Assembly (NCBI RefSeq): GCF_001011035.1
Contig: NZ_CP011492.1
Span: 3,171,501 to 3,235,500, forward strand
Source: Streptomyces sp. CNQ-509
GTDB taxonomy: Bacteria; Actinomycetota; Actinomycetes; Streptomycetales; Streptomycetaceae
Reading direction: 5' to 3'
Length of the DNA stretch: 64,000 nucleotides
The translations under genes were made by a program, and so were the position numbers. Shown here piece after piece: positions 34,708 to 42,671 of the stretch. Each line of letters begins with the position of its first letter. The stretch's first letter is position 1. A model generated the notes under the pieces. It was not told the DNA's origin and did no database searches. It saw only the letters and a program-made list of their open reading frames with translations.

Positions 34708-35591
34708 AGCAGGCTCACCGCCCGGTCGACGGCCCCGCTGACGTCGCCGTCGGCGGGGTAGAGCAGCGAGCGGCCCACGACTAGCCCCTGCACGCCGGGC
34801 AGCCGCAGCGCGCCGCGCCAGGCGTCGAAGACGGCGCGCTGTCCTTCGGCGCCGCCGGTGTCGCCGCCGAGGAGGAGCACGGGCAGGGTGGTGGCGGCGA
34901 CGACGCGCTCCATGTCGGGGACGACGGGCAGCTTGAGCCAGGTGTAGGCGCTGCGCCGGCCGAGTCCCGAGGCGATCGAGACGGAGGTGACGACGGCGTC
35001 GGGGGAGAGGTCGTTGCGTACGCGGCCGTCCTGCCAGCGGGAGAGGAAGGGCTCGACCATGGCGATGAGCCGCCGGTCGGCGAGGGCGTCGACGGCGCGG
35101 GCGCTGGATTCGAGGGTGGCCGCGGTGGCGGGGTCGTCGAGGGCGATGCGGGTGAGCATCTTGCCGCCGTCGAAGCCCATGGCGGCGATGGTCTCCGCGT
35201 CGTAGCCGGTGAAGCGGTCGTCTATCTCGAAGGAGGAGCCGGCGAGGCCGCCCCGGTTCATGGAGCCGAAGACGGACTTGCCGTCGAGGACGCCGAGGAG
35301 GAGGAGGTCTTCGAGGATGTCGGCGGTGGCGAGGACGCCGGTGACGCCGGGGCGTTCGAGGGCGAGGCAGAGCCGTTCGAGGAGGAGCCCGCGGTCGGCC
35401 ATGGCGTGGGCGTCGCCGCCGACGGCGTTGGCGCCGCGTGCGGGGTGGTCGGCGGCGATGATCATGGCCCGGCCCGGGTCGCCGTCGCCGAGGGGCGAGG
35501 CCGCGGGGCGGCGGGCCGCTGCCGCGGCGGCGATGGCCCCGGGGTGGTGGACGCGGGTGGCGGTGAGGTCGCCGGTCTTGTCAACGGTCAT
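34704..35591 (-). CDS. Cgl0159-family (beta/alpha)8 protein, probable DKGP aldolase
   Basis: 295-residue TIM-barrel protein of the Cgl0159 family, named from a Corynebacterium inositol cluster. Conserved-looking segments are AMIIAADHPARGA, ATADILEDLLLL, FGSMNRGGLAGSSFEIDDR, GGKMLTRIA, AMVEPFL and LLGGDTGG, which resemble DhnA/class I aldolases; a Schiff-base Lys could be the one in GGKMLTRI or TWLKLPVV. No iolJ is present, so this protein is the natural candidate for cleaving 5-keto-2-deoxygluconate 6-phosphate. That assignment is inference. It is coupled to iolB. Confidence 0.8.
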   Translation of the reverse strand: MTVDKTGDLTATRVHHPGAIAAAAAARRPAASPLGDGDPGRAMIIAADHPARGANAVGGDAHAMADRGLLLERLCLALERPGVTGVLATADILEDLLLLGVLDGKSVFGSMNRGGLAGSSFEIDDRFTGYDAETIAAMGFDGGKMLTRIALDDPATAATLESSARAVDALADRRLIAMVEPFLSRWQDGRVRNDLSPDAVVTSVSIASGLGRRSAYTWLKLPVVPDMERVVAATTLPVLLLGGDTGGAEGQRAVFDAWRGALRLPGVQGLVVGRSLLYPADGDVSGAVDRAVSLL

Positions 35592-35714
35592 GCCTGGGTC
35601 TCCGGGGAGTGGGCGCGTACGCGCGTGGGTGCGGTCGTGGCTGCGGTGCGGACTTCGATCGTCGCACTGCTCGACCGTGAACGCCGCGTACGCTGCGTGC
35701 GCGTGCTGTCACTG

Positions 35715-35745
35715 GGGCTGCCTGCCCTGGGGCGGGTGCGTCGGG
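35715..35745 (-). repeat. Dispersed repeat, copy D (degenerate)
   Basis: CTGCCCTGGGGCGGGTGCG on the plus strand is the inverse of the repeat core with a few changes (CAGGGCAGG for AAGGGTAGG). It lies in the 184-bp gap between iolC and the Cgl0159 gene. Confidence 0.4.
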
Positions 35746-35775
35746 GAGGCGGGGGGCGTGGGGGGCGGGGTGGGG

Positions 35776-36759
35776 TCACGCCCGGGTCTCCGCCGCGCGC
35801 AGCCTGGCCTCCACCTGTGCCGCCGTGGGCATCGCGTCGGAGCACGCGAGTTCACCCGCCACGTGGGCTCCGGCGGCGTTGGCGAAGGCGATGGTGCGGT
35901 CCAGTTGCCAGCCTTCCAGCATGCCGTGGATGAGGGCGCCGCCGAAGGCGTCGCCGGCGCCGAGGCCGTTGACGACCTCGACGGGCACGGGGGGTACTTC
36001 CGCTTCCGCGCCGTCGCGGTGGACGGCGAGGACGCCGCGGGGGCCCTGTTTGACGACGGCGAGTTCGACGCCCGTCGCCAGCAGGGCCCGCGCGGCGGCG
36101 CGCGGTTCCCGCTCCCCCGTCGCGACCGCGCACTCCTCCAGGTTGCCGACGGCGACCGTGGCGTGGGCCAGCGCCTGCCGGTACAGCCCGCGGGCGAGTC
36201 CGTCTGCGGACGCGCCCGCCCCCTCGGGCCAGAACATGGGGCGCCAGTCGAGGTCGAAGACGGTGTGTGCCGTCCGGCCCCGGGCTTCGAGCGCCGCGAG
36301 CGTCGCGGTCCTGGAGGGTTCTTCGCTCAGTCCGGTGCCGGTCATCCAGAAGACGCGGGCGGCCCGTACGGCGTCCATGTCCAGCTCGTCCACCGCGAGG
36401 TCCAGGTCCGGTGCCTTGGGGTAGCGGTAGAAGTAGAGCGGGAAGTCGTCCGGCGGGAAGATCTCGCAGAACGTGACGGGTGTGGGCAGTGCCGGTGAGG
36501 TGCCGACGAAGTCGGTGCCGACCCCGTATCCGCGCAGCGCGTCGCGGATGAAGGTGCCGAAGGGGTCGGCGCCCGTCTTCGTGATCACCGCCGCGCCGTG
36601 CCCGTAGCGGGCGGCGGCGACGGCGACGTTGGTGGCGCTCCCGCCGAGGTATTTGCCGAAGGTGCTGACCTCCGCGAGGCCGACGCCGGTCTGGAGCGGA
36701 TAGATGTCCACTCCGACGCGCCCCATGGTCACCACGTCGTACGGCTTCGGCTTCGGCAC
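35776..36759 (-). CDS. iolC: 5-Dehydro-2-deoxygluconokinase (PfkB family)
   Basis: About 327-residue ribokinase-fold kinase that phosphorylates 5-keto-2-deoxygluconate at O6. PfkB signature 1 appears as GKYLGGSATNVAVAAAR and signature 2 as NGLGAGDAFGGALIHGML with the catalytic Asp. VGVDIYPLQTGVGL and PPDDFPLYFYRYPKAPDL are typical of IolC. GTG 36759 was chosen because GGGAG lies 5 nt upstream; GTG 36765 and TTG 36771 are possible. It starts 17 bp after the permease stop. Confidence 0.92.
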   Translation of the reverse strand: MPKPKPYDVVTMGRVGVDIYPLQTGVGLAEVSTFGKYLGGSATNVAVAAARYGHGAAVITKTGADPFGTFIRDALRGYGVGTDFVGTSPALPTPVTFCEIFPPDDFPLYFYRYPKAPDLDLAVDELDMDAVRAARVFWMTGTGLSEEPSRTATLAALEARGRTAHTVFDLDWRPMFWPEGAGASADGLARGLYRQALAHATVAVGNLEECAVATGEREPRAAARALLATGVELAVVKQGPRGVLAVHRDGAEAEVPPVPVEVVNGLGAGDAFGGALIHGMLEGWQLDRTIAFANAAGAHVAGELACSDAMPTAAQVEARLRAAETRA

Positions 36760-36776
36760 TGCCACTCCCAACTCTC

Positions 36777-37601
36777 TTACTCCTTCACTGCTCCGGTGAG
36801 CATTCCCTCGATGAACCGCCGCTGCAGCGCTATGTAGACGACCACGACGGGCAGTGCGATGAGCACGGCCGCGGCGGCGAGCAGCGAGGTGTCGGAGGTC
36901 TGCTGTCCCTGGAAGAAGGCCAGTCCCAGCGGTACGGTGCGCAGTCCTTCTTCACTGATCATGACCAGCGCCATGAGGAACTCGTTCCAGGTCCACATGA
37001 AGGTGATGACGATCATGGTGGTGATCGCCGGCCGCCCCATGGGGACGAGGATCCGCCACAGCGTCGTGAAGCTGTTCGCGCCGTCGACGCGGGCCGCTTC
37101 CATGACGGATTGTGCGCTGTTGCGGAAGTAGGTCCGCATCCAGAACACGCCGAACGCGAGGGACTGCGCGGTCTGCGGCAGGATCAGCGCCCAGTACGTG
37201 TCGGTGATCTCGTAGTGCCGCAGGTCGAAGTAGAGCGGCACGACCAGCGCTTCCTGCGGCAGCGTGAGGCCGATGACGAACACGTAGAAGAGGACGTTGG
37301 AGCCGGGGAAGCGCATCACCCCGAAGGCGTACGCGGCCAGGATCGACAGGACGGTCGCGACGGTGACCACGACCACGGCCACCAGGATCGAGTTTCCGAG
37401 GTACTTGCCGAAGTTGCCCTGGCTCCAGGCGTCGGAGAAGTTGCTCCAGCTCAGGCCGGACTCGGGCAGCGAGAAGCCGGTGTTGAGCGAGCCCTTCTCG
37501 CCGAACGCGGTCGACAGGATGCCGATGACGGGCGTCAGGGAGATGACGGCGAAGATCGACAGGATGCCGTACGTGAAGGTGCGTTCGATCTTGGTGCTCA
37601 T
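36777..37601 (-). CDS. Carbohydrate ABC transporter permease (MalG type)
   Basis: 274-residue inner-membrane permease with six helices. The EAA loop EAARVDGANSFTTLWRILVP, which contacts the ATPase, is complete, as is the family C-terminus (QRRFIEGMLTGAVKE). It overlaps the partner permease by 4 bp. The substrate is inferred to be inositol or a derivative from the operon. Confidence 0.92.
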   Translation of the reverse strand: MSTKIERTFTYGILSIFAVISLTPVIGILSTAFGEKGSLNTGFSLPESGLSWSNFSDAWSQGNFGKYLGNSILVAVVVVTVATVLSILAAYAFGVMRFPGSNVLFYVFVIGLTLPQEALVVPLYFDLRHYEITDTYWALILPQTAQSLAFGVFWMRTYFRNSAQSVMEAARVDGANSFTTLWRILVPMGRPAITTMIVITFMWTWNEFLMALVMISEEGLRTVPLGLAFFQGQQTSDTSLLAAAAVLIALPVVVVYIALQRRFIEGMLTGAVKE

Positions 37602-38500
37602 GAGCGCCGCCCTTCGACGAGCCGGGAGACCGTGACGGTCAGGGTGAAGATCAGCACGGTGAGCGCGACGCCCACGGCGGCGGCGGAACCGACCTGGTTC
37701 AGCTCGAAGGCGCGGTGGTAGACCTCGTACGCCGGTACGGAGGTGGCCTCGCCGGGCCCGCCGCTCGTCATGACGTAGATGAGGTCGAAGTTGCGCAGTC
37801 CGGCGACGATCGTCAGGGTCAGCGCGACGGCTATCTCGGCGCGCAGCGCCGGCAGCGTGACGGCGAAGAACTCGCGGAACGCGCCCGCGCCGTCCAGCCG
37901 TGCGGCCTCGTACAGCTCCTTGGGGATGCGCTGGGCACCCGCGAGGAAGAGGACGAGACAGAGACCGGTCATGACCCAGGTGCCGACGATGCCGACGGCG
38001 GGCAGCGCCCAGTCGTAGTCGCCGAGCCAGGGCCGGGCCAGGGAGTCCAGGCCCACGGCGCGCAGGACGTCGTTGAGGAGCCCGTCGGGCGCGAGGATGG
38101 ACTGCCACGCGACGCCGACGACGACCATCGCCAGCACCTGCGGCAGGAACAGCACGGTGCGGAAGAACGTCATGCCGCGTATGCGTATGCGCGACATGGC
38201 GGCCGCGAGCAGCAGGCCGATGCAGACGGGGAGCAGCGAGTAGAAGATCAGCAGCACGAGTGCGTGCCCGAAGGGGGCGCGCAGCGACGGGTCGGTGAAT
38301 ATGTCGGAGTAATTGGAGAACCCGGCGGAGGTGGCCCGGGTGAGGCCGTCCCAGTGGAGGAACGACAGCCAGACGGACTGCCCGAAGGGGACGAGCAGGA
38401 AGAGCGCGTAGATGACGAGCGCGGGCAGGACGTACAGGTATCCGACCGCGCGTGGTTCGCCCGGCGCGCGGCGGCCGTAGCCGGCGGTGAGGGACTTCAT
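37598..38500 (-). CDS. Carbohydrate ABC transporter permease (MalF type)
   Basis: 300-residue permease with six helices and EAA loop EAARLDGAGAFREFFAVTLP. N-terminal segment YLYVLPALVIYALFLLVPF and PQVLAMVVVGVAWQSIL are typical of CUT1 sugar importers. ATG 38500 shares its A with the stop of the binding-protein gene (TGATG), so translation is coupled. Confidence 0.92.
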   Translation of the reverse strand: MKSLTAGYGRRAPGEPRAVGYLYVLPALVIYALFLLVPFGQSVWLSFLHWDGLTRATSAGFSNYSDIFTDPSLRAPFGHALVLLIFYSLLPVCIGLLLAAAMSRIRIRGMTFFRTVLFLPQVLAMVVVGVAWQSILAPDGLLNDVLRAVGLDSLARPWLGDYDWALPAVGIVGTWVMTGLCLVLFLAGAQRIPKELYEAARLDGAGAFREFFAVTLPALRAEIAVALTLTIVAGLRNFDLIYVMTSGGPGEATSVPAYEVYHRAFELNQVGSAAAVGVALTVLIFTLTVTVSRLVEGRRS

Positions 38501-39930
38501 CACGACCCCGCAGGCTCGGAGCCGGCGCCGTCGCCGCGCTGCTTCTCCATGAACGGCCCGTAGTCGTCCTGGAGCTTCTTCGCGAAGCCGTCGGGCGACG
38601 TCTTGCCGGCGATGAGGTCCTGGAGTCCCGCGGAGACGGTGTCGTAGAACGTCGGCGTCGAGTAGTCCAGGTACGGGACGAGAGCGTCGTCGGCGTTGAG
38701 CCGCTTCCAGGCGGCGATCATCTGGCCGTCGGGGCTGTCGGGGTCGACTTCGTCGGCCGCCTTGCCGGGTACGGCCGGCAGGACGCCGTTCTCCGTCATG
38801 ACGTCCGCGGCGTGCTCGTCGGTGATGAAGTCGAGGTACGCGGCGGCGACGTCGGGGTGCGCGGACTTGGACGTGACGGACCACGACAGGCCCTGGCCGC
38901 CGGTGGTGGTCGGGTTGCCGCCCTCGCTGGCGGGCGGCGGCGCCATGACGCCGAGATTGTCGCCCATGGGCTTCTTCAGGTCGGCCTGCAGCCAGGTGCC
39001 GGCGATCAGGTAGCCGCCCTCGCCGTCGGCGAACTGCTTGTAGGAGTCGTCGTAGCCGCGGCCGTTGGCGTCCTTGGGCAGGTAGCCCTTGTCGATCCAG
39101 TCGGCGAGTTCGGCGGCGGCGTCCTTCGTGTACGCGTTGTCGAAGCCGTCGCCGCGGCCGAGGACGGTGTCGCGCGCCTCGGCGGCGCCGTGCTGGTCAT
39201 GGAGCACGCCGAAGTTGTGGATGGCGGGCCACTGGTCGAGGTTGCCGAACTGGATGGGCAGTTCGCCCTCGTCCTTGAGGGTGGCGAGGCTGTCCGTGAA
39301 CTCCTTCCAGGTCTTCGGCGGCTCGATGCCCGCGTCGGCCAGCTTCTCCTTGTTGTAGTAGACGCCGATGAACTCGCCGGTCTGGGAGATGCCGTAGAGC
39401 CTGCCGGTGCCGAACTGCTTGCCGTCGGCGGAGACCCGGTTGAGGTTCAGCAGGGTGTTGGGATAGCGCGTGTTCCAGTCGTAGACGCCCGCGTAGTTGT
39501 CGAGCGGCATGAGGAGCCCGGCCTGCACGAAGGCGACCATGTCGGGGTAGCCCTGGTTGGCCTGGACGATGTCCGGCGGCTTGTTGCCCGACAGGGCGAG
39601 CTTCAGCGTCGTCTTGAGGTCGTCGAAGCTCCGGGAGACCCGCTTGATCTTGACGTTCGGGTACTTCTCCTGGAACTCCTTGTTGAGCTGCTCCAGCTCG
39701 GCGTTGGTGCCGCCGCGGACCTCCTGGTCCCATACGGTCAGCGTCACGTTCCCCGCCTTCGCCGGGTCCGGTACGCCGCCCGCGCCGCCGGCGCCCCCGC
39801 CATCGACGGCGCCGGAGCCGTCGGTGCCGGGCACGCAGCCGGCGGCTATCACGGCAAGTCCCGCGGCGAGCGCGGCGGGCACGAGTGCCTTGGTCCGCCG
39901 TCTACCGCCGCCCTTGTTGCGCAATCCCAT
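38500..39930 (-). CDS. Extracellular solute-binding lipoprotein (CUT1 family)
   Basis: 476-residue binding protein. A basic N-terminus and hydrophobic core end in the lipobox VIAAGC (Cys ~32), followed by a Gly/Ser linker. The mature part starts NVTLTVWDQEVRGGTNAELEQL and contains DIVQANQGYPDMVAFVQAG and GGQGLSWSVTSKSAHPD, typical of cluster B sugar-binding proteins. It delivers the ligand to the two permeases that follow. It starts 15 bp after the second PfkB kinase. Confidence 0.92.
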   Translation of the reverse strand: MGLRNKGGGRRRTKALVPAALAAGLAVIAAGCVPGTDGSGAVDGGGAGGAGGVPDPAKAGNVTLTVWDQEVRGGTNAELEQLNKEFQEKYPNVKIKRVSRSFDDLKTTLKLALSGNKPPDIVQANQGYPDMVAFVQAGLLMPLDNYAGVYDWNTRYPNTLLNLNRVSADGKQFGTGRLYGISQTGEFIGVYYNKEKLADAGIEPPKTWKEFTDSLATLKDEGELPIQFGNLDQWPAIHNFGVLHDQHGAAEARDTVLGRGDGFDNAYTKDAAAELADWIDKGYLPKDANGRGYDDSYKQFADGEGGYLIAGTWLQADLKKPMGDNLGVMAPPPASEGGNPTTTGGQGLSWSVTSKSAHPDVAAAYLDFITDEHAADVMTENGVLPAVPGKAADEVDPDSPDGQMIAAWKRLNADDALVPYLDYSTPTFYDTVSAGLQDLIAGKTSPDGFAKKLQDDYGPFMEKQRGDGAGSEPAGS

Positions 39931-39945
39931 CAGAACTCCTTCGTT

Positions 39946-41046
39946 CTACTCGTCCCGGAAGCCGATGGTCGGGATGGCCCGCCGGCGCGGCCGCTGCCGC
40001 ACCAGGGCCGGGACCAGGCCGTCCAGGAAGTCGTACCGCCGGGCCACCTCGGCGGCGTCCGCGTCGCCCGCCTTGGCACGGGCGGCGGCCTCGATCCACC
40101 ACGCGGCCACCTCCGTCCAGTCGGGCGCGGAGAGCGAGCCGCCGAAGTGCTGTACGGACAGCGCGGCGGTGAGGTTGGCGAAGGCGAGCCGGTCGGCGAG
40201 CGGCCAGCCCGCCAGTGTTCCGGTCATGAAGCCGGCGACGAACACGTCGCCGGCACCGGTGGGGTCGAGGGCGTCCACGAGGAGGCCGGGGACGTCGGCG
40301 GTCTCGCCGCTGACGCCGTCGACGGCGACGGCGCCGTCGGGGCCCTTGGTCACCACGGCGATCGGCACCAGCTCGGCGAGCGCGCGTACCGCCTGCTCCG
40401 GGGATTCGGTGCGGGTGTACTGCATCGCCTCGGCGGCGTTGGGCAGGAAGGCGTGGCTGTAGCGGAGCCCGGTCAGCGCGTTGAGGTCCCAGCGGCCGGT
40501 CTCGTCCCAGCCGACGTCGGAGAAGACGCGGGAGCCCTGCGCGTGCGCCTGCCGTACCCACTCCTCGTCCCGGCCCGCCTCCAGCGAGGCCACGACGGAG
40601 CGGGCGCGCGGGAGCGTGGCGCAGACGGGGGGCGGCGCGGGGTGCTCGTGCGTCACCATGGTGCGCTCGCCCTCGTACGCCATGGAGACCGTGACCGGCG
40701 AGTGCCAGCCGGCCAGCCGCCGCGACGGGCTGAGGTCGACGCCTTCGCTCTCGGAGAGGCTCTCCCAGCAGTAGTCGCCGTAGAGGTCGGTGCCGAAGCT
40801 CGCGCTGAGCGTGGTGCGCAGCCCGAGGCGGGCGAGCGCGGTGGCCATGTTCGCGATGCCGCCCGGGCTCGAGCCCATGCCGCGGGCCCAGTTCTCGCTG
40901 CCGCGCACGGGCGCGCCTTCGAGTCCGGTGAAGACGATGTCCATGAACACGGTGCCGGTGAGGAGAACGTCGTGCTCAGGATCGCCGGGAGCGCGTGTGC
41001 CCGCCAGCGGGTCGATCGCTGTGCGGACCGCCGAGGGTGTGCTCAA
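39946..41046 (-). CDS. Second PfkB-family carbohydrate kinase
   Basis: 366-residue ribokinase-fold kinase, first gene of the operon and distinct from IolC. Signature 2 DPTGAGDVFVAGFMTG holds the catalytic Asp; the substrate-side segment is GSSPGGIANMATALARLG. Family neighbours include adenosine/ribokinase-like enzymes, so the substrate is open: inositol, a keto-inositol or a sugar freed from a glycoside. Standard inositol catabolism needs only IolC, which makes this kinase notable. The start at GTG/ATG 41046 is divergent from deoR (119 bp). Confidence 0.85.
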   Translation of the reverse strand: MSTPSAVRTAIDPLAGTRAPGDPEHDVLLTGTVFMDIVFTGLEGAPVRGSENWARGMGSSPGGIANMATALARLGLRTTLSASFGTDLYGDYCWESLSESEGVDLSPSRRLAGWHSPVTVSMAYEGERTMVTHEHPAPPPVCATLPRARSVVASLEAGRDEEWVRQAHAQGSRVFSDVGWDETGRWDLNALTGLRYSHAFLPNAAEAMQYTRTESPEQAVRALAELVPIAVVTKGPDGAVAVDGVSGETADVPGLLVDALDPTGAGDVFVAGFMTGTLAGWPLADRLAFANLTAALSVQHFGGSLSAPDWTEVAAWWIEAAARAKAGDADAAEVARRYDFLDGLVPALVRQRPRRRAIPTIGFRDE

Positions 41047-41086
41047 CGGCGTGTCCTTCCTGCTCGTGGTTCACATTGAGCGACAC

Positions 41087-41137
41087 CTTGCACCGCCGCG
41101 ACGGAATTTGCAAGAGGTCACTCACACTCGCGCAAAC
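41087..41137. promoter_or_regulatory. TTGC/GCAA motif array in the kinase-deoR divergent promoter
   Basis: CTTGCACC (41087-41094), TTTGCAAG (41107-41114) and GCGCAAAC (41130-41137) are spaced about 20-23 bp, two helical turns, which suits a multimeric DeoR-type repressor. The complement of the first, GGTGCAAG, reappears at 42635 before the GH4 gene. Operator function is inferred. Confidence 0.4.
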
Positions 41138-41164
41138 TCGCTCACGTGGAGTACATTGCGGTCC

Positions 41165-41923
41165 ATGCTGCGAGAGACGCGCCACGAGAAGCTGCTCAGC
41201 ATCCTCGGCGACGAGGGCGTGCTGCCCGTACGGGACATCGCCAAGCGGCTCGGCGTCAGCGAGGCCACGGCCCGCCGCGACCTCACCGAACTGGGCCGCG
41301 CCGGCCGCCTCACCCGGGTCTACGGCGGCGCCGTGGCGGCCCGCGCGGACGACGAGAGACCCTTCGCCGAGGTCGCGGACGACGACCCCGGCGGCCGGGA
41401 GGCGGTCGCCGCCCGCGCCGCCGAGCTGATCGAGGACGGCGACGTGGTGCTGCTCGACATCGGCACCACCACGCTGGCCCTGGCCCAGCGGCTGCGCGGC
41501 CGCCCTGTGACGATCGTCACCAGCAATCTCGCGGTCTACGAGGAACTCCGCGACGACCACGCGGTCACCCTGATCCTGCTCGGCGGCGAGGTCCGGCGGA
41601 ACTACCGCTCGGTCGTCGGCGTACTCACCGAGTCCAACCTCCGTGAGCTCTACGTCGGCCGCCTCTTCCTCGGCGCCAGTGGCATCCTCCCCGACGGCAG
41701 CGTGCTGGACAGCACCCACGTCGAGGTCCCGGTCAAGCGCGCCATGATCAAGGCGTCCCGGCAGGTGGTGCTCCTCGCCAGTGCAGGCAAGTTCCCCGGC
41801 GACTCGGGGCTCGTCCGCATCTGCGGCCCCGAGGACGTGCACATGCTCATCACGAACACGTCATCGGACCCGGTGACCCTCGCCGCCTTCGGTGAGGCCG
41901 GTGTGGAGGTAGTCACGGTTTGA
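41165..41923 (+). CDS. DeoR/GlpR family transcriptional regulator
   Basis: 252-residue repressor-type regulator. Residues 1-60 form the DeoR helix-turn-helix (RHEKLLSILGDEGVLPVRDIA, VSEATARRDLTELGRAGRL, RVYGGAV). The C-terminal DeoRC domain has DIGTTTLALAQRL, ILLGGEVRRNYRSVVG, FLGASGI and the HVEVPVKRAMI segment that binds phosphorylated sugars. It is divergent from the inositol operon and so probably its regulator, with a kinase product or pathway phosphate as inducer. ATG 41165 is the first Met before the helix-turn-helix. Confidence 0.92.
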   Translation: MLRETRHEKLLSILGDEGVLPVRDIAKRLGVSEATARRDLTELGRAGRLTRVYGGAVAARADDERPFAEVADDDPGGREAVAARAAELIEDGDVVLLDIGTTTLALAQRLRGRPVTIVTSNLAVYEELRDDHAVTLILLGGEVRRNYRSVVGVLTESNLRELYVGRLFLGASGILPDGSVLDSTHVEVPVKRAMIKASRQVVLLASAGKFPGDSGLVRICGPEDVHMLITNTSSDPVTLAAFGEAGVEVVTV

Positions 41924-41960
41924 CGTCCATCACCCCGGCCGGCGTGGATCGCCGCTCGTC

Positions 41961-42554
41961 TCACCCGGAAAGGAGGAGATCGCGTTGAGGTTCGCGGCTC
42001 ACAGGCCCGGCTCCCCGGGTAGTACCCTCCCCGCGCAGCACCACCGCCCGCCCGGCGGCTGTGCCGGTGTCGACCGCGGCATGACGGATGTTGACCGCGG
42101 CGTTGACGTCGGCATGGCCGCGATGCCCGCATCGGCGGCAGGCGAAGGTCGCTTGGCTCTCGCGATTCTCCGGGACCCGCACCGCGCCCACCCTGCGCGA
42201 CAGTCTGCGCACGTCCCGGGGCTGGACCGCGACGATCCGAAACCCCTGGTGCACCCCTGCCTTGCGCCAGGTCGGCCTGCCATGCGTACCGGCGAAGGAG
42301 TCGGTCATCGCCTGCGCGAAGTCCCGCAGCGCCTGCTGCTGCACCATCTGCGACCCGGCCGCCAGCCACGGACTCGCTGCCCCCGCCTCGGTCAACTGCC
42401 GTGCCTGCGCCGCGAATCCGGGCGCCGGTCCCCTCCGGGGCGTCCACCAGGAGTGCTGCTCCACGGCCAGGTTCCAGACGGATCGCGCATGCCGGCAGTG
42501 CTCGGTGAGCAGCACCTCCTGCGCACGCGTCGGACCAAGCCGGAACCGTGACAT
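41961..42554 (-). pseudogene. tnpB: Internally deleted TnpB (IS200/IS605-type OrfB remnant)
   Basis: The frame is open for 197 residues, about half the size of a normal TnpB. Residues 1-127 match the TnpB N-terminus (RVWNLAVEQ-type segment SVWNLAVEQHSWW, QQQALRDFAQAM, PTWRKAG, VQPRDVRRLSRRVGAVRV). The text then jumps to ENRESQATFACRRCGHRGHADVNAAVNI, the end of the zinc finger and RuvC-III. Missing are the RuvC-I Asp, the RuvC-II Glu and the first CxxC of the zinc ribbon, about 200 residues. The junction is near 42170 and is in frame. Nuclease activity is therefore impossible. No TnpA gene is nearby. It sits between deoR and the GH4 gene. Confidence 0.85.
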
Positions 42555-42634
42555 GACGACAACCTACGCATCCCCACTGACAACGCGACACGCAAGAGAT
42601 GGCGGCACCCGACCGCGGGCATACATCCCGTCTC

Positions 42635-42657
42635 GGTGCAAGCCGGTGATCTGCACC
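42635..42657. promoter_or_regulatory. Inverted repeat before the GH4 gene
   Basis: GGTGCA-11 nt-TGCACC just upstream of the AAGGAG ribosome site. Its left arm extends to GGTGCAAG, also found (as complement) in the deoR promoter region. Candidate operator. Confidence 0.35.
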
Positions 42658-42671
42658 CAAGGAGTAATCGG

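Noticed and set aside
41961..42554. An active TnpB RNA-guided nuclease
   Set aside because: The RuvC-I and RuvC-II acidic residues and half of the zinc ribbon are deleted.
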